DNA of 64,000 nt. It comes from Pterobdella sp. o SKG-2022 (lineage: Eukaryota > Annelida > Clitellata > Hirudinida > Piscicolidae). Under the pieces are notes generated by a model, which had not been told where the DNA came from, did no database searches, and saw nothing but the letters and a program-made list of their open reading frames with translations. Of this stretch, positions 27,001-38,900 are shown piece after piece; the stretch's first letter is position 1; every line of letters starts with the position of its first letter. The translations under genes were made by a program, and so were the position numbers. The stretch lies in the NCBI GenBank assembly GCA_964035795.1, contig OZ038321.1, forward strand, positions 24,086,454 through 24,150,453, written 5' to 3'.

Positions 27001-30000
27001 CTGTTGGGTTTACTGGACTAATTGGATTGCCTGGTTCTCCTGGTAATCCTGGACAAAGTGGTAGTAAAGGAGCTACCGGTTTTACCGGGATATCGGGAAA
27101 TACAGGTTTGTGAAATTATATTCCCGTAACATTCAGGATTATTCTTACTCTGAGTATTATTTTGAAGGTTTGCCTGGAAGACCTGGTAATGATGGGTTGC
27201 CAGGTGAATTAGGAGACACAGGTTTGCCTGGTTCACCAGGTCTGCCAGGTATGAATGGTTTGCCAGGAGATCCTGGTTCTCCCGGTTCGCAAGGATTTCA
27301 AGGACTAGCAGGGGCTCCTGGTTCAAAAGGTCTTGTTGGCTTTCCTGGACAAACTGGTCTGCCAGGGCAAGAAGGATCACCAGGAAATCCTGGTTCTCAA
27401 GGAGCTGACGGCTCAACAGGCCTTCCTGGATTGCAAGGACCTGTAGGAGCTACAGGAGCCACAGGCGTCATTGGATTACCAGGTTCTCCAGGTGGACCTG
27501 GTCCTCAAGGTTTACCTGGTTCTGATGGGGATCCTGGCAGAAACGGTCTTCCTGGGTCTGTTGGAAATACTGGTATGGTTTTCTTGAAAATTTATTCATT
27601 TTTATTATTAATTTTGGAACAATCATTTAGGTTTATCTGGATCAACTGGTCCTCCGGGTACACCGGGTATAAATGGCATTAAAGGGCAACCGGGATTTAT
27701 TGGAGCACCAGGTTCTACAGGAGGTACCGGCGCACAAGGAAGACCTGGAATACCAGGCTCAAAAGGTAGCCCAGGACCACAAGGAAATCCAGGCTCGAAT
27801 GGCGCACCAGGTCCTATTGGAAACAGTGGACCAAGAGGTTTAGATGGAAGCACGGGAGCTACAGGAGATGCCGGATCAGCAGGATTACCAGGTGTACCTG
27901 GTGTTAAAGGAGCTACTGGTTTTCAAGGCAGTATGGGAAGTACTGGTTCACAAGGTCCAAATGGACAACTGGGTTCACCTGGACCTACAGGATTGCCTGG
28001 CACTGTTGGAGCAAAAGGTCTTCCAGGACCTGATGGAGTCAATGGTAACGTTGGCGATACCGGAGCGACCGGTCTAGCTGGATTTCCAGGTAGTCCAGGT
28101 TTAAAGGGAAGCATAGGCTCATCAGGATCTCCTGGTAGCAATGGTTTACCTGGGGACACTGGAAACCCTGGGTTCACAGGTTTCACGGGAGAAAAAGGAC
28201 CTGCGGGCACACCAGGTTCATAGTTGATATCAACATTTATTAAAAGCATTTAAATTTTTATTTTTTATCAATATGTAAAAATAAATTTAAAAGAAATTAT
28301 ATTTTGTTCAATCAGGTAACTTGGGACAAGTTGGATTACCAGGGTCACCAGGGGCTCAAGGTGATACTGGTCAAACAGGAAATCCAGGAACAGCTGGTCC
28401 TGCAGGAATACCAGGATCTCCTGGGACTACAGGACCAGTTGGCTTCACTGGTAGTACTGGATTCACAGGATCTACTGGAGCTGCTGGATCTCCTGGAAGA
28501 TCTGGTCAACAAGGCTCGAATGGTTTACCTGGTGCTGATGGCAATCCCGGTTTACCAGGTTTAATGGGAAATCAAGGGATCACTGGATCTCGGGGTTTAC
28601 CTGGTATTCCAGGCTCTCCAGGAAGTCTTGGGTTACAAGGTTCTATTGGAGCTACTGGTTTTACTGGGTTCACTGGAGCTTCAGGTGATAACGGCCAACC
28701 GGGTCTACCAGGTAACAATGGATTACCTGGGTTTTCTGGAACAAATGGAGCTCCTGGATCCATTGGTATTTCCGGTTTATCCGGTGCAACTGGTGATCCA
28801 GGAAACGCAGGAAGTGATGGAAGCCCTGGTACTCAAGGCTTATCCGGTCTTCCAGGGCTTCAAGGTATATATATCATTTAAAGACTTATGATAAATATTT
28901 ATTTTTTTTAATCATCGGCACTATTATTTATTATGTTATAAAGAAAAATTTCAAATAAGTTAAATAAATATTCAGGCTTCACGGGAGCAACAGGACAAAG
29001 AGGACCCGAGGGAAGACCTGGAATGCCGGGTTCTCCAGGAGGGGTAGGTGCAACTGGAGCAGCTGGAGCTAGAGGTCAGCCTGGTTTTACAGGTCTTGCG
29101 GGTCCTACAGGAGACTCAGGAAACCCGGGGTCTTCAGGAAATCCAGGATCTCCAGGGCCCAGAGGTGTTCAAGGAGCAACCGGAGCTGCAGGTATTGCTC
29201 AAAATATACAATAAAACTAATATATTTTGTTTTTTTGAAATGTTTAAATGAAACAAGTTTCGGATTTCTTGTTTTCAAAAAACTAAAATTTCTCATAAGT
29301 TCAACCTTAAATTGAATCATTTGTGAAAAATAATCTACTGAAAATCTAAATCTATTACTGTTTAAGGATTACCTGGTAGTGTTGGCTTACCTGGTGGTCC
29401 AGGAGCTCCAGGATCGGTAGGTCAGCAAGGTGCGAGAGGGAACGATGGATTACCTGGTCAGCAAGGACTGCCTGGACCAAAAGGAAACGTAGGAGACATA
29501 GGAGATAGTGGTTCAAACGGCCCTCAAGGAGCTACAGGCAATGCCGGCTTACCAGGGGCTCCTGGAAATCCAGGTTTGCCAGGATTTACAGGAGACACTG
29601 GAGCAACCGGTCAACCTGGTACCATGGGAGCTCAAGGATTTACTGGTTTGCAAGGCAACCCGGGTTTTCCTGGAAACATTGGTTTACCCGGAGATGTTGG
29701 TCCTTCGGGAACACCTGGAAATTCTGGCCCACAAGGAGCAACAGGGATTACAGGGAATACTGGACCTGCAGGTGAATATTAAGTTTTGGTATTCCAAAAG
29801 TTTTTGCATGAACCTTGTTCTTAATTTTAAAGAAGTTTCATAAATTATTCTAACTATTCATATTTTATGTAGGTTTGCCTGGAAGAGTAGGAAATACAGG
29901 TAATCCAGGACAGCAAGGTGCAACAGGCACAGCTGGAACACCAGGTTCTTTTGGTTTGACTGGATCTCCTGGAGCAATTGGTTCCATAGGACCCAATGGA

Positions 30001-33000
30001 TTCACTGGCTTCACAGGACCTAATGGGCTGCCAGGTTTGAAAACTTGCGTAGCAATTATAAAAAAATGAAATCTTTTTTTAATTTTTTATTTGAGTATTC
30101 ATATATATTTAATTAAAATTCTGTCAGGTATTCCCGGGGCTCCTGGTACAAAGGGTTCTCCAGGAGTTTCTGGAATGCAAGGTATGACAGGTTTCACAGG
30201 GGCACCTGGTGCCAAGGGATCTTCTGGACAACCAGGCTCATCAGGTAGTCAAGGGCTTCCAGGATCTCCTGGGCCTAATGGAAATACAGGAATTCCTGGA
30301 ATACCAGGAGATAGAGGTTTTGACGGTTTACCTGGAAACCCTGGACAACCAGGTCAACCTGGTTTACCTGGTCTCAATGGTGATACTGGAGATATAGGTT
30401 TACCTGGACCCAACGGTTTGCAAGGTTTTACAGGAATTATTGGTCCACAAGGATCTTCAGGCTCTTTTGGTTCACCGGGACCTAATGGACAAGCAGGTCC
30501 TCGAGGTCTTTCAGGAGATACAGGTCTCCCTGGAACAAAAGGAATACCCGGTTTTCCTGGCTCGCCGGGTCAAAATGGTTTTACTGGATTTTCAGGTTCA
30601 ATTGGTTCTCCGGGAATGCAAGGGCCAAGAGGAGTTGATGGAAGACAAGGTTTCACGGGAGCTACAGGACAGCTAGGGCCAAATGGTCAGTCAGGTCCAA
30701 AAGGAAACACGGGTTCGGCAGGTTTCCCAGGACAACCTGGCTTAACTGGTGCTTCTGGAAGTCCAGGATTACCGGGAAGTAACGGCTTACCTGGACCACT
30801 CGGACCTAGTGGTTCACCTGGAAATCAAGGTGCACCAGGAGCTCCTGGAAGCGATGGTCTACCCGGAATCCCCGGTATAATAGGCCTCATGGGTGCTCCA
30901 GGACAAAAAGGTTCAATAGGACCAACAGGTTTAGCAGGAAATACAGGACGAACAGGTGAATAAAATTATTTTTATTAACACTCTCAACGTTTTTTTGGTT
31001 TAATTATTTCATATATTTTAAAAAAATCTATTTTGGAAGATGAAGAGTATTTTATGTTTTTTAGGGGCACCCGGTTTTCCTGGTTTCACTGGAGCTACTG
31101 GACCACGAGGTTCACAAGGACAACCAGGGTTGTCGGGTAATACTGGAGCAATAGGACCCCCAGGTTTTCCTGGACCTAATGGATCTCCTGGATTAAATGG
31201 AAATACGGGCAGTTCTGGTATCACTGGGTTTCCAGGTTTTCCCGGAGTACCAGGTGAATTTTGATAACACTTTTCCACCACTTAATAGTTTTTAGAAAAA
31301 ACATTTGATACACTTTAAAAAAATTGTACCTTTCAGTGTATAACCATTTTAAAATGTTGTATAATTTATATCGAAACAAAATTTAACGTTTAAAAATTTC
31401 TGAGCATGTAATTTAACTTTACCGAAGATGGCGTTTTTAAAATGAAGCTATTTTTTGTTATAAACTGGATAACGGTAGGCTTCAGTAGCAGGTATCGACA
31501 AACTTATACTCTGGTATCGTTGTCATTTAGCTTGGCGTATAAGCTTTTTTTTTTGTTGACAACGGCAAGGCAAACTGCCCAAGTGTGGGGAACAGCGGAT
31601 CTTGAATACGATAATTTCAAGTTGGACGTAAGCTCGGGCTGGCAGTTTATGATGATTTGTCCCAAATAAATGACCTACTTTATAAATTACTATATAATAG
31701 TATCAATAGTTTAGGCCGACTGCTGTCAACTCCAGTTACTGGAACATGTACAACAGTATAATCTCATTAGATTAATTTAATAAATATTTTGGTTTACCGA
31801 ATTTAAAAAAATATATAATGTGAAAAAATTCTTTTCAAAGTATACTTTTCAGTTATGTGATTTTTAAAATTGTAAGTTACTTTTTATAAATTATTAGGGT
31901 TTCAATGACTATTAAAAGCAAGATTACAAGATTGATGGTTCGAAACCTGGCTGATCAATAGTTTCAAAGTCCACATCATAACATTGACTTTACAATAGTC
32001 ATTTCAATTTTTATATAATTAATTCATAGCCAATTATTATGTTCCTATGAAATTTTAGTTTAATCGGGGTGCTTTTCAAAGGATTAGCTTACACGTAATA
32101 ACGTCTTCGATTAAATCATTTAAACTAGGTTATCAAAATTATGTAGGTTAAGAAAAATTTTTTTCAAGTTTTTACCATGGAAGCATTTATTTCACAGGTT
32201 CACCTGGTGCAAATGGTGATACAGGAACGATAGGAAGATTAGGCAATCCTGGACCCAATGGTGTTTCTGGACAAAAAGGTTCCACAGGGTTGCCTGGATC
32301 ACCGGGTCGTAATGGTAACCCAGGGGTTTCAGGTCCAGCTGGTTTTACTGGAGCAACTGGTTTTTCTGGTTTGTCAGGTTCTCCTGGTCAACAAGGGCAA
32401 GTAGGAAATCCAGGTTCCATGGGTAATCCTGGAGTTTCTGGAGATCCTGGATTACCTGGTCCTACTGGACAACCGGGAGCTACAGGTGCACCAGGATTTG
32501 GAGGAACTGTTGGTGATACAGGTGCTACAGGACAAGAGGGACAGCCAGGGTTCACCGGATTCTCAGGTGCCGCGGGTTTGCCTGGCACAAATGGTTCGCC
32601 AGGTCAAAAAGGTTTCATCGGATTATTGGGAGAACAAGGAGACACTGGTCTTGTTGGTTCACAAGGAATTCCTGGCAATCCTGGGTTTGAAGGTCAACCT
32701 GGTCGTCCAGGAGGATCGGGTCAACCTGGACAACCAGGAAGTCCGGGAATGAAAGGACAACCAGGAACTAGAGGACCAAATGGTTTACAAGGCGTTAGAG
32801 GTGTTCAAGGAGGAACAGGTCTTCCAGGTGTTGCGGGAGATACAGGTTTAGTAGGAGAAAATGGAAGACCAGGAAGTCAAGGTTCACCTGGTCCGACAGG
32901 ACCACAAGGTCTCTCTGGGGCTGATGGAAATACCGGATTCACAGGTGCAACTGGAGCAAGAGGACCAAACGGTCTCATTGGTCCAACAGGCTTTCCAGGA

Positions 33001-35921
33001 AGCAAAGGCTTGAAAGGACAAATTGGAAACGTTGGAGCAACAGGTTTAATTATTGAAAATTGTTCATATGAATAATTTTTTCAAGGATATTAATTATTTA
33101 GGTTTACAGGGAGACGCAGGACCTACAGGACAACCAGGTTTACCAGGTCTGCCTGGTCAAAATGGCTTTAAAGGAGTGAGTGGACCAACTGGCTCGACCG
33201 GACTTCCTGGTAACTCTGGATTACCTGGAACGGGAGGTGATACAGGACCAGATGGAGCATTAGGTAGTCCGGGCCAGCCTGGTTTACTTGGTCAGCCTGG
33301 TCCAACTGGCATTAGAGGGAATAATGGAGTTCCCGGTTCTGATGGAATACCAGGACAACCAGGGTCTCAAGGAGAACAGGGAAATACGGGAGCTACGGGA
33401 GATTCAGGTATTGAAGGTGAAATAGGAAACACTGGCCAAGTAGGATTTCCAGGATTAGCTGGACTTCCGGGGCCTACAGGAACGGATGGTTTGCAAGGAA
33501 ACACAGGTTCACCTGGCTTGACAGGATTGCCAGGTCAAATAGGTTTTCCTGGAGATATAGGTCCACAAGGATCTCTAGGCAGTGTTGGACCTAGAGGAGC
33601 AACTGGTCCTGCAGGAGTTGGGGGAGGTCCTGGATCACAGGGAGATCCTGGTGTAAAAGGTTTGCCTGGTTCACCTGGACCAGCTGGTGCAACGGGAACA
33701 CCAGGTATTAATGGTAATCCCGGGACACCAGGTGAAATAGGGGATACAGGGCTTCAAGGAACAAAAGGATTTTCTGGTAATAATGGCTTACCTGGCCAAT
33801 CGGGTGCTGATGGATTACCAGGATTACCTGGACCTAACGGCGCACCTGGCTCGCCTGGATTACCTGGAGCTCAAGGGTCTTCTGGTTCACCAGGTTTTCT
33901 TGAAACTTTTTGAAATATTTGCAAAATTTATTTGAATAGTTTCTAAATGACGTTTGTTGACTTTTTGCATAGGAACAAATGGTCAACCCGGGCAAGCTGG
34001 ATTTCCTGGTTTGAATGGGGTTCAAGGAATAAAAGGTAATGACGGTCCCACAGGAGAAAGAGGTTTTTTTGGACAACCTGGACCGAATGGTTCGGCAGGA
34101 TTGCCTGGCTCTCAAGGTTTCACTGGTTTCACTGGCTTTTCAGGACCAGATGGAAGACCAGGTAATCAAGGTGACACTGGACTTCCTGGATCTCCTGGAT
34201 CCTTAGGTAGTCAAGGTGAACCAGGACTTCCAGGTAACCCAGGCTTGTCAGGTTCATCAGGATCTCCGGGAGAAATCGGTGATACAGGAAATGAAGGAAA
34301 TAGAGGAGATACGGGTGAAACAGGAAATCCAGGAAACCCAGGAAGAAATGGTTTACCGGGTGATACGGGTGCAACTGGTTTATCTGGGACTCTTGGTTTA
34401 CCTGGACAACAAGGAGTTACAGGAGCTTCTGGGAGAGCAGGTTTTCCTGGTCAAAATGGTTTACTTGGTTTAGCAGGGTCACCAGGTGATAAAGGAATAG
34501 ATGGTGCCAGAGGACCTCCTGGATTCCAGGGTACAAAAGGACTTCTAGGGAATTCAGGCGCAACAGGCTCTACAGGATTCCCAGGTTTCATAGGTTTTCC
34601 AGGTGATAGTGGTTTACCAGGTTTACCTGGAACACCAGGTTCAAATGGTAGTCCAGGCTCACCGGGGTTCAAAGGTGTCAAAGGGCCTAAAGGTTTTCCT
34701 GGTTCTTCTGGTAATAGTGGGTCAAATGGATTGCCTGGGGCACCTGGTGCTGATGGTTCTCCCGGTATAGAAGGTGATACAGGATCGCCTGGTTTTCAAG
34801 GTCAAAAAGGTTTCACTGGAGATACTGGTCCAAGTGGCCCTGTTGGTGATCCTGGACCTCAAGGTGATCCTGGAGAAAGTGGAAACAAAGGAGAATCAGG
34901 AGGACAAGGACAACGAGGTGTAGCAGGAGCTACAGGGGCAACTGGTTTTACGGGAAGTACTGGTTCTCGAGGTGGTGAAGGCTCTGTAGGTTCACAAGGT
35001 TTCACAGGGGCAACTGGAGCAAGAGGCCCAAATGGTGTACCCGGAGTACCAGGTTTCACCGGTTCAACGGGATTGAAAGGACCAGACGGTGACCCAGGAT
35101 TCCCAGGTGGGCCTGGTTTTCCAGGGTCACCAGGAAGCTCAGGTCCTCCGGGAGATACAGGTTCACGTGGCTCTCCAGGAAATCTTGGTTTACCTGGTCA
35201 GCAAGGTTTTACCGGGAACACAGGTTTTAGTGGCGTACAAGGCGTAGATGGTTCCCAAGGTCAAAGGGGTCTCGATGGTTCTCCTGGCATACCTGGAACC
35301 AAAGGCTTTACAGGTCTTCAAGGACAACCGGGTTCAATTGGAAACACTGGATTACCTGGACAAAATGGAGCAAATGGTGGTATTGGATTCACAGGAAATA
35401 CTGGTTTCACAGGTTTTGCTGGGTTACAAGGTTCTACTGGGAGTTCTGGAAATCCTGGTTTTTCTGGTGCACCAGGTTTTCCAGGTCCAATCGGTTTCCC
35501 AGGTGAAGCAGGAGCTCCTGGTCTTTCTGGAGTTGGAGGTTTTATTGGGTTTGCTGGTCCTAAAGGGAACACAGGTCTACCAGGAACTCCGGGCTCATCG
35601 GGAACCCCAGGAAACCCTGGAACGCCGGGCTTTCCAGGACCTTCTGGACAACCTGGTGTAAAGGGCCAACAAGGATTACCAGGCTCTTTAGGAAATAATG
35701 GGGCTCAGGGTTCTACAGGATTTCCAGGAGATATTGGAGATACAGGATTACCAGGTAGTAATGGAACTCCTGGTGGTCCGGGAAGAAATGGCCAACCTGG
35801 CTTGAAAGGAGCTCCAGGTTTGTCGGGTTCTCAAGGTTCCAAAGGTCCAATAGGTGCAACAGGTTCTCCTGGGTTAAATGGTGAACCAGGAAGATTGTGT
35901 TGGAGATGTGGCTTTCCTTAA
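24001..35921 (+). CDS. Giant uninterrupted Gly-X-Y collagen, 5' incomplete
   Basis: Fourteen visible exons: 24001(gap)-24747, 24913-25353, 26674-27105, 27168-27572, 27631-28215, 28316-28864, 28976-29191, 29367-29771, 29873-30034, 30128-30955, 31065-31253, 32198-33043, 33102-33893, 33973-35921. Every join splits a Gly codon after its first G. All twelve complete internal exons are multiples of 9 bp. By exon arithmetic the visible helix has about 946 perfect triplets (about 2,838 residues) with no interruption. It is Pro-rich with very frequent Thr at Y (FTG, NTG and ATG triplets) and modest Lys. An RGD lies at 34302-34310 and a GER at 34053-34061. The chain ends [10 protein letters not shown] and TAA: no fibrillar C-propeptide and no type IV NC1 domain. 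It is presumably a secreted extracellular structural chain. Thr-rich Y positions recall worm cuticle collagens, in which Thr can be galactosylated; that link is inference. The first exons are missing. Confidence 0.9.
25430..25680. repeat. Dispersed repeat in collagen intron 2, copy 1
   Basis: This intron segment shares colinear blocks with 31440-31680: tcgacaaactt, then gcttgg, then ttgacaacggcaag followed by aaactgcc, then ttcaagtt, then ggcag and aaataaa. Blocks are in the same order and strand, with diverged sequence between. It is a short interspersed repeat or an old duplication; no tRNA-like promoter or open frame is recognised. Confidence 0.65.
26080..26210 (-). pseudogene. Likely 3' end of a LINE open frame in collagen intron 2
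   Basis: A GC-richer island within an AT-rich intron. The minus strand reads about 42 codons without a stop: [14 protein letters not shown], then [16 protein letters not shown], then TAA. The spacing of W, D-K/R, D-R and W-K/R resembles the extreme C-terminus of many non-LTR retrotransposon reverse transcriptases. The resemblance is by eye and the match is short. It lies antisense to the host gene. Confidence 0.4.
31440..31680. repeat. Dispersed repeat in collagen intron 11, copy 2
   Basis: Second copy of the repeat at 25430-25680, in the 944-bp intron 31254-32197. The core ttgacaacggcaag plus aaactgcc is best conserved. The 75-codon frame opened here is part of the repeat and is not considered a gene. 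Confidence 0.65.
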
Positions 35922-38900
35922 ACATTTATTCAGTCTTAAGCACTTAAGCAGAAGCTCACATGATAATAATAGGGCAGACAAACATCAATGATACAACAAA
36001 CTGTATGCTGCAACAAAGTTAACAAAAGATTATGAAGTCTATATGGATTAAATGATATATTTATTCTATTAATTTTTTATTGTCAACTTAATACAAATAA
36101 GAGTTTTAAATGTTATAGAATAACCCACAAAAGTTTTGAAAAAGATTATTGGATCTGTCAATGAGCTTTTTAAAGAAATGCTTTATTGAAGATAAAACTT
36201 TCACTGTTCTGTTATGATGTTTGCTAACGCTATTTTCGCCTTTTGACGGCTTAGAATAAGCTTACTCTCAGAAGTGACAAGTAATATCAATAACAAAAAA
36301 TTCCATCTAATATCTCTGAAAAGCTAAAGATACCATCTGGATACTTTTATTACAAAATGTCATGTGAGCTCATTGACAATAGAAAAAAAATTGAGTTAGA
36401 TTTTAAAGTCTAAATATTGTTTTATAAAGTTTCTTACGCGCGAGGTTTAAGCGCTGAAAATCGTTGTGTTGCAATTAACGATGGATGGTTTAAGTTTCTA
36501 TATAACATTATAAGAACATTTTACATCAGATTTAAACTCTAAAATGCAGAGAATCATTGAAAAAATGAAATTAAAAATAAAAATAAATGATAAAAATGAT
36601 CATGGGTTTAGGGTTTTTGATAGATATTCTCAATGACGAGAACACCTTCAATTTAAGTTACTCAATTCAAAATAATACATTCTTAACAAATAACAAAAAA
36701 TTTGATACGAAAAATTCTTATTATAACCTCTCGTTAAATCTTTTCTATATTTTTTTATGCTTATTATCTTATCATTGATTTTATTACTCGATGTTTTTAT
36801 TGAGTTTCTATCTGAATTGCAGAACTGTGAATCATAAATAAAGTGGCGCAAAGCCCGCGATGATGGAATGTCACTTTTGAGCACTCTACTTATAAATCCA
36901 AAGGTGTGAAGGAATGTTTGAGTGTGTGTGTATCGTGTGTTGAGACGTATGTTCCTATTTGTCTATTTGTGTTTTTTTTTTCTTATTTTATAGATGCTTT
37001 TTTGTTATTTATTTTATGTGATTTTTTTATGATTTATTGTTTTTGGTTTTAATGTTGTAACTATGTTTTTATTATGATGTTTTTTTCAAAAAGTATTAAT
37101 TGAACTATTGGATAAGTGATTTTAGAACCAATACATTATGAATATATTACTATTTACAATGAATAACTTTCAGAATTACTTGCATAATACCTTATGGAAC
37201 TCACCGATTGGCACTTACAGGGAGAAAGCCGCTACACGATTCTGCCGATAAATAAATATTTCGGTTACAATTTGTTGATCTTTATTTCACTTTTCTAACA
37301 TTATTTAAATCTAAAAAATTTCTTCATTAAAAAATTAAAAAAAATTTTTTTGAACTAGCAAAAAATATTCACCAGAAGTTCCAATGTGTTTCACAAAGTG
37401 TTAAGACGGGCTGATAAAATCTATTTCAAAAACATTGATTTTTCACTTTTTAAGATACCGTTAGGAGCGGCAAAAGATGGGATAATGCATATAACGGCAT
37501 CTTTAAACTCGAAGCATACATATGTTTCAATGCAGATTCCTTCAATAAGAACTATTGTATACTCTCGTTGTATATATAAATAAGTGTGCAGATGAGTTTT
37601 TATAGAAATACATTGTAGTATCTCACTATCTTTCTTTTCGTTACATTTCAGCAACTGGTTTCAGCCAATAGGAAACTAAAGCTGGAATTAAACTCCGCCC
37701 ATTTTCCATCTAGCTCAACCTCTATTATATATTTAACAATCGCTTTTAAATTCTTTGACGCAACATTTTATAATGGCATTATCCACTGGGTTCGGTTCAT
37801 ATGGCAGTTTCCAATATGGCTGAAAATATACTTTATCAATATAATGGAAAAGTATATGATATGTAAAACGATGACCAAAATAAAAAAGTTGAAAAAGATT
37901 TTTTCAAATTAGAAAAATTATATAACTAAAAAAATAATTATTTGAAAAATATCTTAATTTCATTAAAAAATATATTTTAAATGGAAAAATTAACTTTGAA
38001 AACTTGACTTTTGGAAGTTTTTTGCTTCAAAAACACACATAGGAATGTATTGGCATATACTTTATAAGTGAATTAATTGAAGAGCTGACTTGGCTAATAT
38101 GATAGATATTTAACGTCGCTCAAATCGCCTTTTCGCCTTGTCCAATTGAAAAAGCGTCAAAATTCTGTGAAAAAATTAAATCAAAAACAAAAAGTGTTCG
38201 AATAATAATTTTTGAATCGGGAAAATTCAACTTCATTTTCCATCTAAGGGTTTTGACTGATATTTGCTTTAGTATTGCTAGAGTATTGCTATTTTCATTA
38301 TTATCTCTAGTTTTAATAATATCATCATATTTCACATTGTTATTATTATGAGAATATTCATTGTATTTTCTCACTTACAATTATTTTTTTATTTTATAGA
38401 CTTCATTTTCCGGTCTTCTAATAACTCAGAAAATATATATATATATATGAAGCTTTGTCGGTTATCATATTAATTTAAAATTTGGTTATAAAAACGATAA
38501 TAACAATAATATTAACATTAATAATAAGATGTTTTTTGTTGTTTTTTCAGAATTTTTTAAATTTCACAACATCAATAATAACCGTTATTAATTTTTATTA
38601 AGATAGATTAATGAATCTTTTATTCTATTGTTTTTAATTTTTATTATTTATTATCATCTTTATTATCCCAAAATAACACAAGTATTTGACGACAAGTGTT
38701 TATCATAACGGTAATTAATTCCGCAAATGTGACCAACGCACTGTTCACGCCACTCTTGACAAAGTAAGCTAGGCATAGAGCCGAAGTGATTAGCATTCAA
38801 ATGAAGATTTGATAAAGATTGTCATTTCATTATGTATGTTTTTCGAATACATCTTCTTATTTGTGTTTTATGTTTTTTTTTCTCAGATTAAGTTATTACA

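Noticed and set aside
35880..35921. Frameshift at the collagen end hiding more Gly-X-Y
   Set aside because: No frame downstream of 35921 shows Gly every third codon, so the triplet region really ends here.
24564..35925. Many antisense or frame-shifted open frames inside the collagen exons, Pro-rich or Gln/Leu-rich
   Set aside because: They are mirror readings of the Gly-X-Y codons, which keep all frames open; they share the collagen exon boundaries and have no signals of their own.
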